Assembly: GCA_002914805.1 (NCBI GenBank) | Contig: JXTB01000119.1 | Location: forward strand, 895,808-959,807 | Reading direction: 5' to 3' | Length of the DNA stretch: 64,000 nt | Source of the DNA: Parasponia andersonii | Lineage: Eukaryota > Streptophyta > Magnoliopsida > Rosales > Cannabaceae | Shown: positions 1 through 13,689 of the stretch, piece by piece | Layout of the letters: each line of letters starts with the position of its first letter | Numbering within the stretch: position 1 is the first letter of the stretch | Position numbers and translations under genes: made by a program | Notes under the pieces: generated by a model | The model's input: only the letters and a program-made list of their open reading frames with translations | The model's database searches: none | Told to the model about the DNA's origin: nothing

Positions 1-1
1 T

Positions 2-636
2 GCAATGTTTACAATCTTCCAAACGGTGTATTTGCTGATATGCTTCGGACTCACTTGGGTTCCAATAGCTGGGGTTATGTTCCCATTGATGATCATGCTT
101 TTGGTTCCGGTAAGACAGTACTGCCTGCCCAAGTTCTTCAAAGGGATTCATCTTCAGGACCTGGATGCAGCCGAGTACGAAGAGGCACCGGCTTTGCCTT
201 TCAACCTCGCTACGGTACATAAACTGGCCTAGTTCTGATCATAGTCTCTACGTAACCTTTTTAATATTTGTAATTGATAAGTTAGATCCTATGACTAAGT
301 AGTAACATATGAACTCATCGATCGAAACAGGAGGCAGAGATTGGTGCGGGTGCTTCGTACGCAGGGGACGGTGAAATTTTAGACGAAATTATGACTAGAA
401 GCCGCGGCGAGTTCAGGCACACGAGCAGTCCTAAGCTCTCGAGTTCGACGTCGACGCCGGCCAATGGGCCGAAAGCATTCGAGAGCCCTCGTCAGTCCTA
501 CAGTCCTCGCTTAAGCGAGATAAGAGGAGAGCCAAGCCCACGCGCAGGGGGACGAGGCCCTCTGAGTCCAAGGCCATCTAATCTCGGCAAGAGTCCTCTA
601 AGCAGTAGTACCACGCCGAAGCAGCAACCCAGTTAG
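2..636 (+). CDS. BOR4-like: BOR4-type boron (borate) efflux transporter, C-terminal two exons (5' end outside window)
   Basis: Exons are 2-214 and 331-636; the intron 215-330 has GT and AG ends and phase 0. The 172 visible residues hold the last membrane segments ([20 protein letters not shown], then [14 protein letters not shown]), the cytosolic LDAAEYEE stretch, and a Ser/Pro-rich tail with [20 protein letters not shown] and several SPR motifs. The SLC4-like fold with this tail is typical of plant BOR borate exporters. The [13 protein letters not shown] tail resembles the BOR4/BOR5 clade more than BOR1/BOR2, whose tail differs. The family moves borate out of the cell across the plasma membrane, for xylem loading (BOR1) or for tolerance of high boron (BOR4). 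The start and most of the protein lie upstream of the window. A boric acid channel gene follows about 20.5 kb downstream on the same strand. Family is certain; subclade is likely. Confidence 0.93.
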
Positions 637-1595
637 TTAAGAGGTTTTAGCTAGTTAATGGGGGGCTAAAGCATGCAGCTTGCACTATCGATCGTCAATT
701 CACTTTCGTGCTTTGTTTGACTTTGTTGTAAAAAGAAAAAAGTACTTTTGTTTGTAACAAATTTTAATGGTTTTACCTATGAACCTGTCACTTGTTCTAA
801 GATGAGAGTATTATTTTCCATATAATTAAATCGTAATTGTTAATAGTGTACATATGCATTGGTGATCATGTGTATATGCTTGTCAAATTGGGTTACCATA
901 AGATCACATGCGCGGAGTGACAAGTTAGTATATTTTAAGTCAATTACTTTCAAGCTCATTTTTTTAATTAAAAAAGGAAGCTTCTTTGTACGACATACAT
1001 GCTTAAAATATATATCAATAGAATATCTAATATTTACTTTGTGATATCTTATTGAATATTGATGATCATCACCGCATTAAATCAAAATATGAAAATAATA
1101 CGTTGTCATACTACGAAATCTCGGCAAATCTTGTCACTGTTTTTCTCTCCAAAAAAAAAAAATGTTACGCCACCACTCTCATAGATTCCCAACCTGCCCT
1201 CCTCCAATTTCTCCCCAAAATTTATAAGAAGTTTGAAATTATAATACTATATTGAAAATTGAAGTTTTTTTTAACTTCGAATATATTCTCTTAAAAAATC
1301 TGTTTTTATTATTAAAAAAAAAAACGTGATCATATGCCGATTTGCCATGGACTATTGGACCTCATATTATACATAGGAAATTTCAGGCTTCAAGTCCTCG
1401 TTGGTTTAGCCACAGCCACAGCCACAGTTCATTTCCATATTAAGAAATATGGATATTTTGATTTTTGACAAAAAAATTGAATGAATAAAAATATTCTCAT
1501 TCAATACGGTTCTAACGCCTCAACAATATTTAAGTCAGAGCAACTGAAAAATATGTAAAAATATAAAACGAAGTTATGGCATTTTAGTTGGAGCA

Positions 1596-1685
1596 TTGTG
1601 AAAATTTTCCAAAATACTTGCTTACTTTTATATGATATTTTTGTGAAAATTTTCCAAAATAGTTGCTTACTTTTATATGTTATTT
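1596..1685. repeat. 45-bp tandem duplication
   Basis: A unit beginning TTGTGAAAATTTTCCAAAAT and ending in a TTTATATG stretch occurs at 1596-1640 and again at 1641-1685 with only a couple of mismatches. Confidence 0.85.
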
Positions 1686-3019
1686 ATATATACTTTTAAG
1701 AGAACGAGAGAGAGAGATAGAGAATAAGGGATTAGTGCCCTATGTCCCCACTCCACTGCACGTGGATCAGTCACCGCAGTAACGTGTGCCACATTTTGAG
1801 TTGTTTTATGATATATACATATAGATGGTTAGTTTCTGGTTTACAGTGTTTCTCTTTTAGTATATCTAGGTATTTTATCAAAGACAATTAGTGCATGAAA
1901 CATGGTTGCAATAAACAAAAGGGATATCGGAAACTGGCACAAAAAGCAATAAGAAGTCAGTACCCCTAGTAATTATATGACTCTAAAGTTTGGTCTTGTT
2001 CGTGTCATTTCGTCGATCTATATACGTGAGATTAATTCAGATATAAGAAGATCAAATACTGAAGTTGGCGTATGTAAAAGTGAAACAGAATTAAAGAGGG
2101 GGTTTGGTAATGTCGTGGGAGAAAACCGAAAAGCAGTAAATGTACTAGTGTCCAAAAAAAAATCAAAAGTTGCAAAAAAAAGCGATCATTAAAGTGAATC
2201 GAGGGAGAGAAAAGTGGTGTTTCTTTCATAGAATTGGCGACGTGGGTCCTAATAAGTGGGGTTCATTCATATGTCCCTCGTAGAAAACTTGGTTGTGTCC
2301 TCTTTCCAAGTCTCTAATGATTTAAGGATCTTTGTCTTTCTTTATAATTCAGTGGACAACTCCAAATATAATTGCTCATAAAGCAAAGGCTACTTTACAC
2401 TGCCCATCACAAGTCACACACCAGAATCTGATGTTTCAAGATAAGATGTGACAGATTCGTTGACCACATTTACTGTTTTAGGCGAATGAAGCTTTTACTA
2501 CTTTATTTCCAGCTGTTGCATGCTCGTATGCCAAATCGTGCAGTTTGCTCCCTGTTATACTACGTAAGAATTAGTATTTCTACAAGAGAACAAGAAAGAG
2601 GAAAAAGACAAACAAAACCAAAATCATTTTATAACACAAAACACATGTTGAAAAATTAAAAAATAACTTCACTAATGTGGTATTAATATTATATGGTTGA
2701 TTAGTGTTTAACCATCAATTGCCAACCCGATAAACAATATCATTAGAACTTGGAAATTTAGAAATAAAGCATTATGATTAAGAGAATGAATGTATATTTT
2801 TCTAATATATACAGGAAGCTAGTATATATTTGTGCTATTAAATTGGACACTCTTCGTGTTAGGAACCAAAATAGCATTGATGGCATTCAGTCCGTATCTT
2901 AATCCTTAGCCTAATATAGGTGAACGTTTAGGACTGCCTTTCTTTAAGTTTGCTTGATTGTAGATGTAGTTGCTTTCGTCTTCTTTCAATAAGGTGTTTT
3001 TTCATCCCTCTGGAGGCGC

Positions 3020-3020
<1 letters not shown>

Positions 3021-3064
<44 letters not shown>
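3021..3064. repeat. (TAA)n microsatellite
   Basis: About 14 to 15 perfect TAA units. Likely length-polymorphic. Confidence 0.95.
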
Positions 3065-4403
3065 GTATAACATGTTTAGTACTTTGCTAAAAATAAAAAT
3101 GCCATTTTTCTGCTTACATGTTTGGAGATACTTTACTTCAGAGAAATGAAATGTCTGGCTTGAATGATTAAGTCATGCCTCAATAAAGCTGTGATATTGA
3201 CGTAAAAACATGCGGATCAGTTTACACTAATTTATAAGGCTGAGAAGGGATTGATGTAATTTATGGAGACAGATTATAATTATACTAGAGCTGCTAGCAA
3301 TATATTTTGAAGGCTCTAGAGAAAGTGGACGGAAATCATTGCTCATTGATCACTATCAAATAATAAAAGCATCAAATAATAGAACTATATGTGGTAATGG
3401 AATAATTACTATGATCGCCATTATTTGAAATTGAAATAAAGGCTAAAACTTCATTCATTGCACCAAATTATTAAGAACAGATACAAGAAAGATAAAGACT
3501 CTCCAACCACTATAAATGGCTATAGTATATAGGACAAGAGAAGAAAAGGAAAACTAGCCAAACTAGCAGGGACACCTTAATTAACAGGTAGAGCACCTTA
3601 TATTTTTGCTATATATGTGATCCAGTCAAGCACGACATTATGAAAGAAGTTCAAAAGAAACTGTATGTCTTATTTTTTCTTCTAATCCCTTCACACAAAA
3701 CCAAACCAGTTAATTATTAGAAACACGAGAAACAACACACTGACAAAATTTCTATTTAGGTTAAAAAAAAAGGGGGTAGTATAACAACACCAAAGTGAAC
3801 AGTTGAGGTCTGAATTAATCTTATCTTGTCACCTTTATTTCACTGTTGTTCTTAATGTATTGGAAATAATTAATCAATGAACAAAAAAATTCGTGAATAC
3901 TTGTCCTCGGCAAGATGATCGTGTTCCCATTAAAATGGTCCGATCCAATGAGTTGATTTCATTTATCTTTATCTCCCATGATAATTATGGGTTATGGGCA
4001 TCTCTTGTATTTTTAGGTTATTTTAACTAAAAGTTTTGAAAAGCTTATAGATTCTCTCTTGATCCTCATACTTAATAACCTGTTTTCATTTATACTTCAT
4101 CTTCATCAAAGTTTCCATTAATATACTAATATACTTCATCGACCCCTCCCCTTGTATTTTCTAAATTAAGAGAAGGTCTAGAATAAATTATAGGCGCGCT
4201 GGTAATATTCATGATGAGGAGAAATTAGAAAAGCATGAAACCCGAAAATGGCCAATTAAAACTCTTGCGCTACCACAACCTTACGTTGAGGACCTAAAAT
4301 AGTAAAAGCAATTCACTTATGCAGAGCGCTGAATTGGCGCTCTCACAAAGACTATGCGAAACGCCATCATTGCAATCGGAAACAAGTAGAGACCTTTACA
4401 TAG

Positions 4404-4405
<2 letters not shown>

Positions 4406-4441
<36 letters not shown>
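4406..4441. repeat. (AT)n microsatellite
   Basis: About 18 perfect AT units with no element inside it, unlike other TA tracts in this window that carry a MITE. Confidence 0.95.
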
Positions 4442-4443
<2 letters not shown>

Positions 4444-5528
4444 CAATTCCAGTCGGTGGTGAATAAGTGGGATACACTTTTTACTTCGAATTTTGTGATG
4501 GAGAATTGAACAGGACAATAACAGTCAAAAATCCCAATCAAAGTTTTCTTATGAGAACGGACAGCCAGCAGCAAGAGATTACTTCGGCATAAAATAATAA
4601 CATATCACATTAAAATAAAGGGTTTATCAAAGCCTGATTCTTTTTTTTTGACTTAATTTGATGACTAGCTATCTACTCCATCTCTTTAGTTAATTCCCTT
4701 TCTTTGGTTACTGCCATTGTTTACTTCGAACAAACGAAATGCGCGGCATTTTATGGTGCTCATGGCAATTTGCAATTTGATGCGACAGTTTTTGATGTGA
4801 TAGTTTATTTTAATTCCCATAAAATTTAGTTTATTAATTATAATTATTCATTAACAAACTATCAATTACTGACTTATGTAATGTTAGATATTATTAACAA
4901 ACTATCAATTACTGTCTTATGTAATGTTATGTAATGTTAGATACTATTAGTATATCTTTGATCAATAAAAATAAATAAATTATAAGACACTAATAGTATC
5001 TAATGTTGTAATAGTATATCAATTTTTTAGAGCGATATAATTGTATGACCAATTTAAGGCCTAAAAATTTGTATATGTCTAAGCCCAAAGTATTATAATG
5101 GTATATCCAACCTAAACAACTGTTGTAATTTTATTCTAAACTACTCTTTTTTTGTCTAACTCAGTCACGAACCCCTCTCTCTTTTTGTAACGAAATCAAA
5201 ACCCACTTCTCCATTACTCTACAACCCGATTTCCTCTTTTCAAATTTTCTCGCTCTTTCTACTAAAATCTAAACCATTTTCTTCTATTTCTTCGCTCATT
5301 TTTTCATCAAAGTTCGAAGCTCCATTATTGAGTGTTGTCCACTCATCTCTGACGCCGACATCGTTCCTTACTTGGCTGATACCCTCTTCTCCACCTCTGA
5401 CATCACTTAGGAAGACCATGCGGCTACCATCCTCAACTCTCAATCACTTGCGCCATTCCCTCATATTTGTTTGGTGATAACCTTGGTTCTATTATTTTTG
5501 TTATTATATATATATGTATATATATATA

Positions 5529-5743
5529 GGTTGTCAATTTAGTAGATATTTTTTTTAACTGTTAGATCATTATCTAAAGGTGATCCAACGATAATAATAA
5601 GGTACATAAAAAGACGTGTATTATTAATATTATTTCTCTTTCTTACTTTTTACTATAAAAAAATATATATGATAAATTTTTATTGGTCAAATAAAATAAT
5701 ACCTATGTATAGGTAAAAAAATATACCTACTGAATCGGTGCCC
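5529..5743 (-). mobile_element. MITE copy 1 of the (TA)n-nested family
   Basis: About 215 bp, flanked on both sides by TATATA tracts. Compared with copies 3 to 5 it lies in reverse orientation: it opens with GGTTGTCAATTTAGTAGATA and closes with the complement of GGGCACCGATTCAGTAGGTA. It keeps the internal TTACTTTTTACTATAAAAAA block and part of the central GGATCACC palindrome. Confidence 0.8.
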
Positions 5744-6901
5744 ATATATATATAATCGTCAATAATTTCTATTTCGTATATGAATTTAAGGATTGGTACA
5801 TCAATTTTAGGATTCATATGTGGTTTTAATTGTCGTGTATATATATATGTATATTAGTGTGTCTGTTTCGGATTACATGCCTATAAAATTATCAAAATAT
5901 ATAATATTAATCATGGTTGTTTGATTTCTCTTTGGTATATGAAATTAAGATATGGAATATATTTTGTTTTGAATTTGGTATATGAAAAAAAAAGGTACAT
6001 TTAGATATCATTTATCATATTTCATATATATATATATATCAGTTATTCTGTACATATAAGTCGCATTCCCCTATTTGGTATATGAATTTGTCTAAATAGT
6101 TAGTGTTTATTGGATTTGTGTGTTATATAATGCATATGTTTTGATTTTGGATAATTATCGGATAATTTAGGATTTGTTTCGTTAAAAGAACACTAATTCT
6201 TTAAATTTTGATTCATATATTTGTGTTCATCGATATTAGGGTTTGTACATAATAACTTTTTATCTATAGCTCTTAGATATTTTTTTCTTTTTTCTTTCAA
6301 AGTTTGGTTCATATATTATCATAATTAGAAATTATATTTGAGTTTTGGTTCATGCTTGAGTTTGAATTTGATATTTTAGATTTATTTGATTCTAGGTTCA
6401 AATTTTAGATCCATAGAGTTTTTGATTTTGATCATAGGTAATATGGGTGAATGGTTGATAGATTTATTAGTTTGTTTATAGGTAAATTAGGTGAATGGTT
6501 CATTGATTTCTGTTCCTGGTTCATGATCTAACTTTTCTGTATAATGTATAGAGGTGTGTGTGTGTTTGAGAGTATATGCATGTAAAATTATAAAGTATTT
6601 TTAATATTTTTTTGGTACATGGTTCATGGTTTATATTAGAAATAATTAAAAAAGCTTTTACTATTGCTTTTTGGCTTATCTTAGTTATTGTTCTTTGTTT
6701 CATTTTTAGTCGACGATAGTTCTGATATTATTTTGCTTTATTTATATATGTTGTTTAATTTGTTATATTCATGCAACTATCTTTCCATATATGAACTAGA
6801 TTTTAAGTTCCATACATGGTTCATAAACTGCCTTAAAGACTCTTACCTTGCACACACACACATACACACACACATATATATATATATATGTAAATATATA
6901 A

Positions 6902-7102
6902 GTTGCCAAGCTAGTAGGTTTTTTTTTAACTTATGTGTAAGTATTTTTTTTAGCCATTAGATTATCATCTGAAAAGACACACATCGTTAATGTTATTTCT
7001 ATCTCTTACTTTTTACTATAAAAAAATGTGCATAATAAATTTTCATTAGCCAAATTGATACCTATGCATAGGTAAATAAATATACCTACTAGATTGGTGC
7101 TC
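6902..7102 (-). mobile_element. MITE copy 2 of the (TA)n-nested family
   Basis: About 200 bp in the same orientation as copy 1, flanked by (TA)n on both sides. It ends in TACCTACTAGATTGGTGCTC and has a deletion around the central palindrome. Confidence 0.8.
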
Positions 7103-7798
7103 ATATATATATATATATATATATATATTAGTACATGACTTTTAATGCTTGGTATATGACTTATAAACTTAGTTTGACACTTCAGTTTGATACATGTTAA
7201 TTTGAACATAGTATATAGTTTCTAATGTCTGGTACATGACTTGTAAAATCTGACAGTTTCTCTCGTGAAAACAGGACTGACTACATGATATTTGTAATTA
7301 AAAGAACAGAGGCATTAATGATAAATATTGACATAAATAAAGTAACACAAGATAAAATGGCATTCTTTTTGCTAAAGATTGTCGTAGAACTTTATCATTA
7401 GGTCGATAACAAGACAAAAACATTATATACAAGTGATACGGAAATACAAATATGAAAGTGATATGAAAAGTATGATCTTGTTTTGATTAGGAAAAACAGT
7501 ATGATATTTTGGTTTTTTGATTTAATAAGGATTATTGTACTAAATACTTTAAATTTTTAACGTATTGAATATTAGAAAATTTCCTCCTTAATTTATATAT
7601 TTTGTGTAATATAATTTAATATAAATCTAAATTGTTACTTGCTTGCTTCTTCCTATTCTACTTCTTCCTATTCACTTTGTGAGGTACGCTTGAGTAATCT
7701 AAACTATTTATAAATGATAATATTTTTTCTTCATAAATCTTAAGAATTGAAACTCATTATATATGCTCAAATGTTGTAATATATATATATATATATAT

Positions 7799-8030
7799 GG
7801 GCACCAATCCAGTAGATATTTTTTTTTACCTATGCATAGATATCAATTTGACCAATAAAAATTTAGCATGCACATTTTTTATTGTAAAAAGTAAGAGAGA
7901 AAGAGCATTAATGATACACGTCTTCTCATATATTTTATTATAGTCGTTGGATCATCATTAGATGATGATTCAACGGTCAAAAAAATATCTACCCATAGGT
8001 AAAAAAAAAATATCTATTGGATTGGTAACC
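7799..8030 (+). mobile_element. MITE copy 3 of the (TA)n-nested family
   Basis: About 232 bp, running from GGGCACCAATCCAGTAGATA to TTGGATTGGTAACC, with (TA)n on both sides. The centre has the palindrome-like GGATCATCATTAGATGATGA. The ends are inverted copies of each other (CCAATCCAGTAGATATTTTT against CCAATCCAATAGATATTTTT). Confidence 0.85.
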
Positions 8031-8554
8031 TATATATATATAAGTTAGTCATAATCGTTCATACAATTTCGAACACAGTATATATGTAATATGGTATATA
8101 ACTTCATATACCATGATAAAATTTTAATATACCAGGAATAAAATTTTATGTACCTGAAAGTAAGAACAAATGGAAATAAAATAACAAATATCAAATATCT
8201 AAATTAATGAAACTGATATATAACCTCATATATCATGACAAAACTTTCATATACCAAAAATCTATGTACCTTGAAATAAAATAACAATATCCTATACTTA
8301 AAATAATGAATCTAGTATATAGCTCCATATACGATGACTGAAAATTCATTATGTAAAAACACATAGCCTCAATATAGCTCCATATAAGAAAATAAAAATA
8401 TCTAATATCTCAATATAATGAATCTAAATCAGGTACATAACCTCAAATACCATGAAAAAATTTCTATATATCATGACCAAAATTTCATGTACCATAATAT
8501 AGGGAAAACGAAATCCGCTATTTGATAACAAAATGAACAAAAAAATCAATAAAA

Positions 8555-9000
8555 AAAAAACACTATTGATCCCTACGTCTTTTCTTCCTCTTTGGAACGC
8601 ATAATTCAATAGGAATTGGATTTCGGTTAGTTTTTTTATTATGGCCAAACTGCTTGTATCAATTGCAATTGACTTGATTCTTTTTCTTAAACTCACCGAC
8701 TGAAAAAGTCCTTTTCTTTTTTGGCCTACTGCACTAAATTTTTTCAGTATTCGATGGAAGAACAAGTTGATCTTTAATGAAGTTCGATACATCCTAATTA
8801 GCTTAGCTTGCGAGAGGGCAAACAATCCCACTATAAGCACTTTGATATGCTGTTTTCTTTAAAAAGTGAGATGCATAGTTGTAGTAGCTCAAATTGAACC
8901 TACTAACTATAGCACATACATGGAGCATATAATACCTTCAAAATCCCACCTCTTACAACTATAAGTATGTTGTGCTAAATGCACAACGAACTCCAAATTC
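8555..9000 (-). pseudogene. MULE (MuDR-type) transposase C-terminal remnant: SWIM finger and zinc knuckle
   Basis: Reading the minus strand from 9000, one frame gives EFVVHLAQHTYSCKRWDFEG followed by IICSMYVL, which matches the SWIM finger of plant MULE transposases, where CxC and CxH ligands are usual. Here the first Cys is Tyr and the His is Met. After a stop and a frameshift come LSYYNYASHFLKKTAYQSAY and SGIVCPL, as in the family. Later a third frame has SRPKKKR and a zinc-knuckle-like NCN-stop-YKQFGHNKKT, where the family has CSxCKQxGHNKRTC. Multiple stops and lost ligands show it is dead. A 138-codon open frame at 8424-8840 lies across this region out of register and is not the protein. 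Confidence 0.65.
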
Positions 9001-10117
9001 TTGTAACGAAATTGATATAAATGAAAACTAACCGTATGAACCTAATTATAAAAAATTAAAGAGAAAATTAAAGATGATACTAAATCTAATAAAATTAATG
9101 AATAAGATAGAATACTTAACCTGATAAGGCAAAAAACCAATATACCAGAAGCTGAAAACATAACAAATAATAAAAAATAACAAATGATTAACAAACAGTT
9201 ACAACATATAAAAAAAACAATATATGATTCTTCACCCTTGGTAAATAAGCATGTGTACAATACCAAAAATAACATATACCAACACAAGAAATAAATGAAC
9301 TAAAGAAAAAATAATTAATATCTTCATCATCCAAAAACTAAAGAACAAAAAATCAATATTCCATATCAAAAATTGTATATACCACTAAACAAATCATATG
9401 TACCACAATAACTAACGATGAACCACAAAAAAAAAAAAAAACCAGTGAACAGTAATACTATATACCACAAACAAGAAAAAAGCGCATATGCTACTACAAC
9501 AACACATATACCATGACTAAAAACTAATGAACCATTATCAATTACCAAAAAAAATTAAAAACACTCACGAACATACAAACAACTACTCATATATAAGAGA
9601 AAAATAAGATTATACTTGAATTAACATTAATTATAACACGAATTACCAATTAAAAAAATCTCCAAGTCTAATACAATGAAATCAACATCAATAAACCAAA
9701 ACATACCTACACAAGACCAAAGTCTAAAACAATTAGACCAGTGCACATAGAATAATCGCCAAAACTGCTAGAGATCTAAGAAGATGTACTAAAAATACTG
9801 AAGAAGAAGATAATGAGCAAAACACCACCATGAATGGGAAAAAAAAAAAAAGAAAAGAAAAGAAATACCAGAAAAAATGGAGAATTGCTGGAGATTCAAA
9901 AGAAATTATGTAGATTCAAAGAAAAGAAGAAGTAATGTCAATAGCAAATTAAGTGAAATTAAGGAGAGAGAGAAAGAAAGAGACGAAAAAAAAGAGAAAG
10001 AGAAAGACGAATGGAAAAAAAGAAATAACAAACAAGAAATGTGGGAATGAGGAAAAAAAAATTAACAATAATTAATCAGTTATAAATTGATATATTATAT
10101 AATATTAGATACCAGTG

Positions 10118-11229
10118 GACATAGCATTACTCAAAGTGATAAGGTATGTAGGCTCGATGCTATCGATATATCGCATAACTTTCTAATGCTTTTTTTTTTC
10201 GTATTCTACTTATTATTTATATATTTTCCTGAAGATCTTTCACATGCCAGTTGCCTAACAAAATCAACGCCTATGAGATTACCTCATCATCTTTTTGACT
10301 CTTAGTGCTAGTCCTCACTACACTAAATCCTAGTTTTACTGTGAATGCGATATGCATATGTAAGATGATGAACATGGAGATAAGACTGACAACTCGTACA
10401 TATAGGCCCTACCCAATATGGGCCATATGCAACATCTGAGTGACACCGTGGCAATCACAATCAATTGTGGTCTTAAATGGACCCAATTAACCAAAAGCTC
10501 GAATCCACTTTGGGAGTCATTGTAACGAACAATTTCAAATCTAGATGTAAACGTAAGTTCTTCTAGATATTAACTACTGCCATATCCCTTCGAAAAATCA
10601 ACCAAAGTTTTTAATTGAAGACCCAACCCTTTACCTAATTAATTTCCTACTCTTTTTTTCTTACTAGATTTGATTTTAGGAATATCATGTCTGAATCAAC
10701 GATGATGCTAGGCTAGCTCGGTCAATGGATCATGCTAGGCTCTTTATCCTTTAAGTTCTCGTAGGGTGACCTAACTTTCTTAGCTGTTTCTGTTCCTCAT
10801 TTTCCTTAAAAAGAGAAAATAAACCCTAAAAATATAAAGATGAAACACAATTAAAAAAAATAGAAAACATAGAAACAAAAACAAAAATACAAAGCCCAGT
10901 TCGATCTCCTTTTGGCGTCTTAGCCCTGGTTCTAGATCTGAGCACAACTGATCAACTACTTCACAAACTGGATAATGTTTTCTAATTTTTGAAGGTTTGG
11001 ATTATATTCTCCCGTACATTCAATATAGTACTAGAAGTCTAGAATGTCCTGCCTGTAAAAGATGACTGACTTAACAAATCAAACACCTAAATTAATGCCG
11101 CAGATAACATAGTAAATTTACTGAGTGAAGTGGCTCTGTGTACGTGCCGTCACTGGCTCATAACTTCAAGTTTTAACTTTTGAGTAGTTAGTTAGCTAGG
11201 CTGTTGAATTTAAAAAACCAATGTATAAG
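10118..11229. other. Intergenic DNA between the MULE and the CACTA element
   Basis: AT-rich DNA with no recognisable gene, RNA or element. A 72-codon ORF at 10087-10305 is low-complexity and not supported. Confidence 0.55.
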
Positions 11230-11464
11230 CACTATTAAAGAAGTTATTTTTTATACCGTTTGGTGGGCGATGTGGTATCTCTGTCATGTCGTTCAAATAA
11301 AAGACGCGAAAACGAATGACCTGGTAAGTTCCTGTAATACTATGTCACTTATAAAGTGACATAGAATGGGAAGTTACTACGTTGCGTATAATAAAAACGA
11401 CGTAGTAGGCCCAAATAACTAACAACTTGTCAGTTATTTGGAGCCTAACATATTGCTTGTCATG

Positions 11465-11553
11465 GAATACCACGTCGCTTTTTAATCAAGCGACGTAATA
11501 TAATTGGTCATTTTTTGTTCTACCACGTCGCTTGATATAGAAGCGACGTGGAA
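11465..11553. repeat. CACTA left subterminal repeats
   Basis: ACCACGTCGCTT and AAGCGACGT occur as two back-to-back palindromic pairs. The same motif recurs at the other end of the element. Confidence 0.75.
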
Positions 11554-13689
11554 TCCCTTCCATAGAGATCAATCGCCCTAGATTTATTATAAACCAGAAC
11601 AAAAAATAACTCAAAATAACTTGCAATCAATAACCAACAATCCAGCATATACATATTCCAGCAATCCAATATACAAATTATATTTTTTACATAGTTAAGT
11701 CCTATATGAAGTACCTAAACTAATCAAAATTATAATTCTAGTCACCTAATTAGACTATCAAAAATACAAAGTTAACATAAATATATAGATTAGTAGTGTA
11801 AGTCACCCATCATGATACATATTCTATAAGCTCATCGACTCATTTCTCTCGGACTTTGTTGATCTCGTCCATCGTGTATATGTCTTTATTACGACACTAG
11901 AAATTTAAATGTTCATTAATTAAATTCGAATCATGTATTGATAATTAGTATACTTATGCAATAAAGATAAGTGTTAAATTATAAAGTTATACCGAAGTAG
12001 TAATGTACTCATATAGGTTAGTGTTCATGATTATTTATCTCATCATGTGCATCACGTACAAACCACACTCTACGTTATTTGGTTGTTGTGGGCACTATAA
12101 TTCCAATTGAGTTTTCAATTAATATTTTTGAGTTAAAAAAAATCCATCTAATTCAATAATATAAATTAGTATAATTTAAAATGTACCTTAACGGACTTCC
12201 AATCGAGACCATTTTTCTTACAACGTCTCTCAATCGATATGTTAAATAAACGAAAAGCTATATAAAACAAAAGCATATTAAAGCATATCAACCATGCATA
12301 AAACATTATATTTAACATTGTTATTAATTTTAAGTAGTTTTGATCATACTTACAGTTTGATGAGAATTCTTGTATCTTTTTGAGAAAGATGTCTGAATGG
12401 ATTCAAAAAGTATATCACTTCATGAACCGCATTGATCACTAGTAATATCTAATGTCTCCTATAAAATAATATAAATAAATATATGTATATAGTACATTTA
12501 TCCAAATAACTATCAAAAATTTTAAAGAGAAGAGAATTATCCCGTGTTATATAGTGCTCTCGTACGGTCCTGACGTGTAGCATTTCATAATTCTGCCCGT
12601 TTTATTTTATCAATCGTACGTGTTTTCTTAAGTTCTTCTGCAATAGTTGCAACCTTTTTCCTAGATATTTGATGAACATACTCAATATATTTTGTTCTTC
12701 TCTGTTATTGAACCACTTTTTTTGCTTATGCACATTATATCAAAAATTAGTATCAAATTAAAATAGACAACAAACTGAAAATACTCCGTATATAACTTAT
12801 CATATCATACCTGAAATGCAGGAAATAGTCGATCTGCAATAAATGTAACCCAATCGTCTAGGGATATGCTTTGTAAATAATGGCAGATGAGTTAAAGCTG
12901 TAGGATTCTCCGCCTTATATTTAGCCTCCTCCTTATACTTGTATATTATACAAGAGATTAAGTAGTTTTTGAATTGACGCTATTTTTCCCCACAGATTTC
13001 ATTACAAAGGATCAACATTCTTTTGTTATGATATATATACACTATAAATTATTCAAATTAAAAGTTATAACAACATAAAATACTCATCGTATAGAATTCA
13101 AGACTAATTACGCATATTTTCTCTTACCACAATATTGTCTCAAATTTTTCCTCAGAGATCGCCCTTCACCTTGTGCCATATAACAATGGTGATCGGAACC
13201 ATAGTACAAGCTAAGATATCTAAATAAGTCTCTAGCTCGATGACGATGTCCCCGGTTGGTTAGTCAAGAGTATTACATTCTACCATAAGTCAATTCCTTT
13301 TAGATCTCCTTTTGATAATTTGTTTATATAATGTTGCCTCTCTTCGCGCTTTTTTTTCTTCATCCTCTTCATTTTCTTCATCATAGACATCATCTTCATC
13401 ATCTCTTCTTGCCATTAATTTGAAAATAAAATACAATAGTTAGAAATGCTAAATAAGATAAACATAATAAAATTAATACTCACACTTATATCATCAAGTA
13501 TTTCTTTATTGCATAAAATTGATACTCACAATTATATCATCAAATATTTATCCAAAGACTATCTACGTTATTAATTACGAGTATATGATCTTGATGTTGA
13601 AGCAACGATATCTACTGTGTCCATTTCTTCAAACTCTATATCTATAGTTTCGGGGTTAATAAATGAGTCATCATGAAGTAAGTCATCAT

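Larger units (their letters stand above)
637..4987. other. Intergenic DNA downstream of the BOR gene
   Basis: The start is presumably the 3' UTR of the BOR-type gene (to about 850). The rest is AT-rich with no ORF that looks like protein. It holds two short tandem duplications (1596-1685, period 45; 4851-4936, period 43), a (TAA)n tract and an (AT)n tract. The few ORFs over 60 codons are low-complexity chance reading frames. Confidence 0.6.
4988..10117 (-). mobile_element. Degenerate Mutator-like element (MULE), boundaries tentative
   Basis: Two things support a decayed MULE. First, the minus strand at 8560-9000 translates, in shifting frames, to the C-terminal SWIM and zinc-knuckle region of a MuDR-type transposase. 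Second, similar AT-rich ends stand inverted at about 4988-5026 and 10084-10117, both holding GTATCTAAT and TATATCAATTT. Between them, motifs of the form GGTATATGA, GGTACATGA and GGTTCATGA recur on the plus strand at 5.9-7.3 kb, and their complements recur at 8.1-9.6 kb, so the element has two mirror-image arms. Three MITE copies sit inside it. I could not find a convincing 9-bp target duplication, so the ends are a guess. The transposase identification is firmer than the limits. Confidence 0.45.

Noticed and set aside
3021..3064. CRISPR-like or regulatory array
   Set aside because: A plain trinucleotide microsatellite; this is a plant nuclear window.
5240..5443. Minus-strand open frame rich in Glu and Gly
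   Set aside because: It is the complement of a C/T-rich leader-like stretch at the left of the MULE. Its start and end lack support.
8424..8840. 138-codon open frame on the minus strand
   Set aside because: It overlaps the MULE transposase remnant in a different register, and its N- and C-terminal parts read AT-rich repeats. The family similarity is in the other frames.
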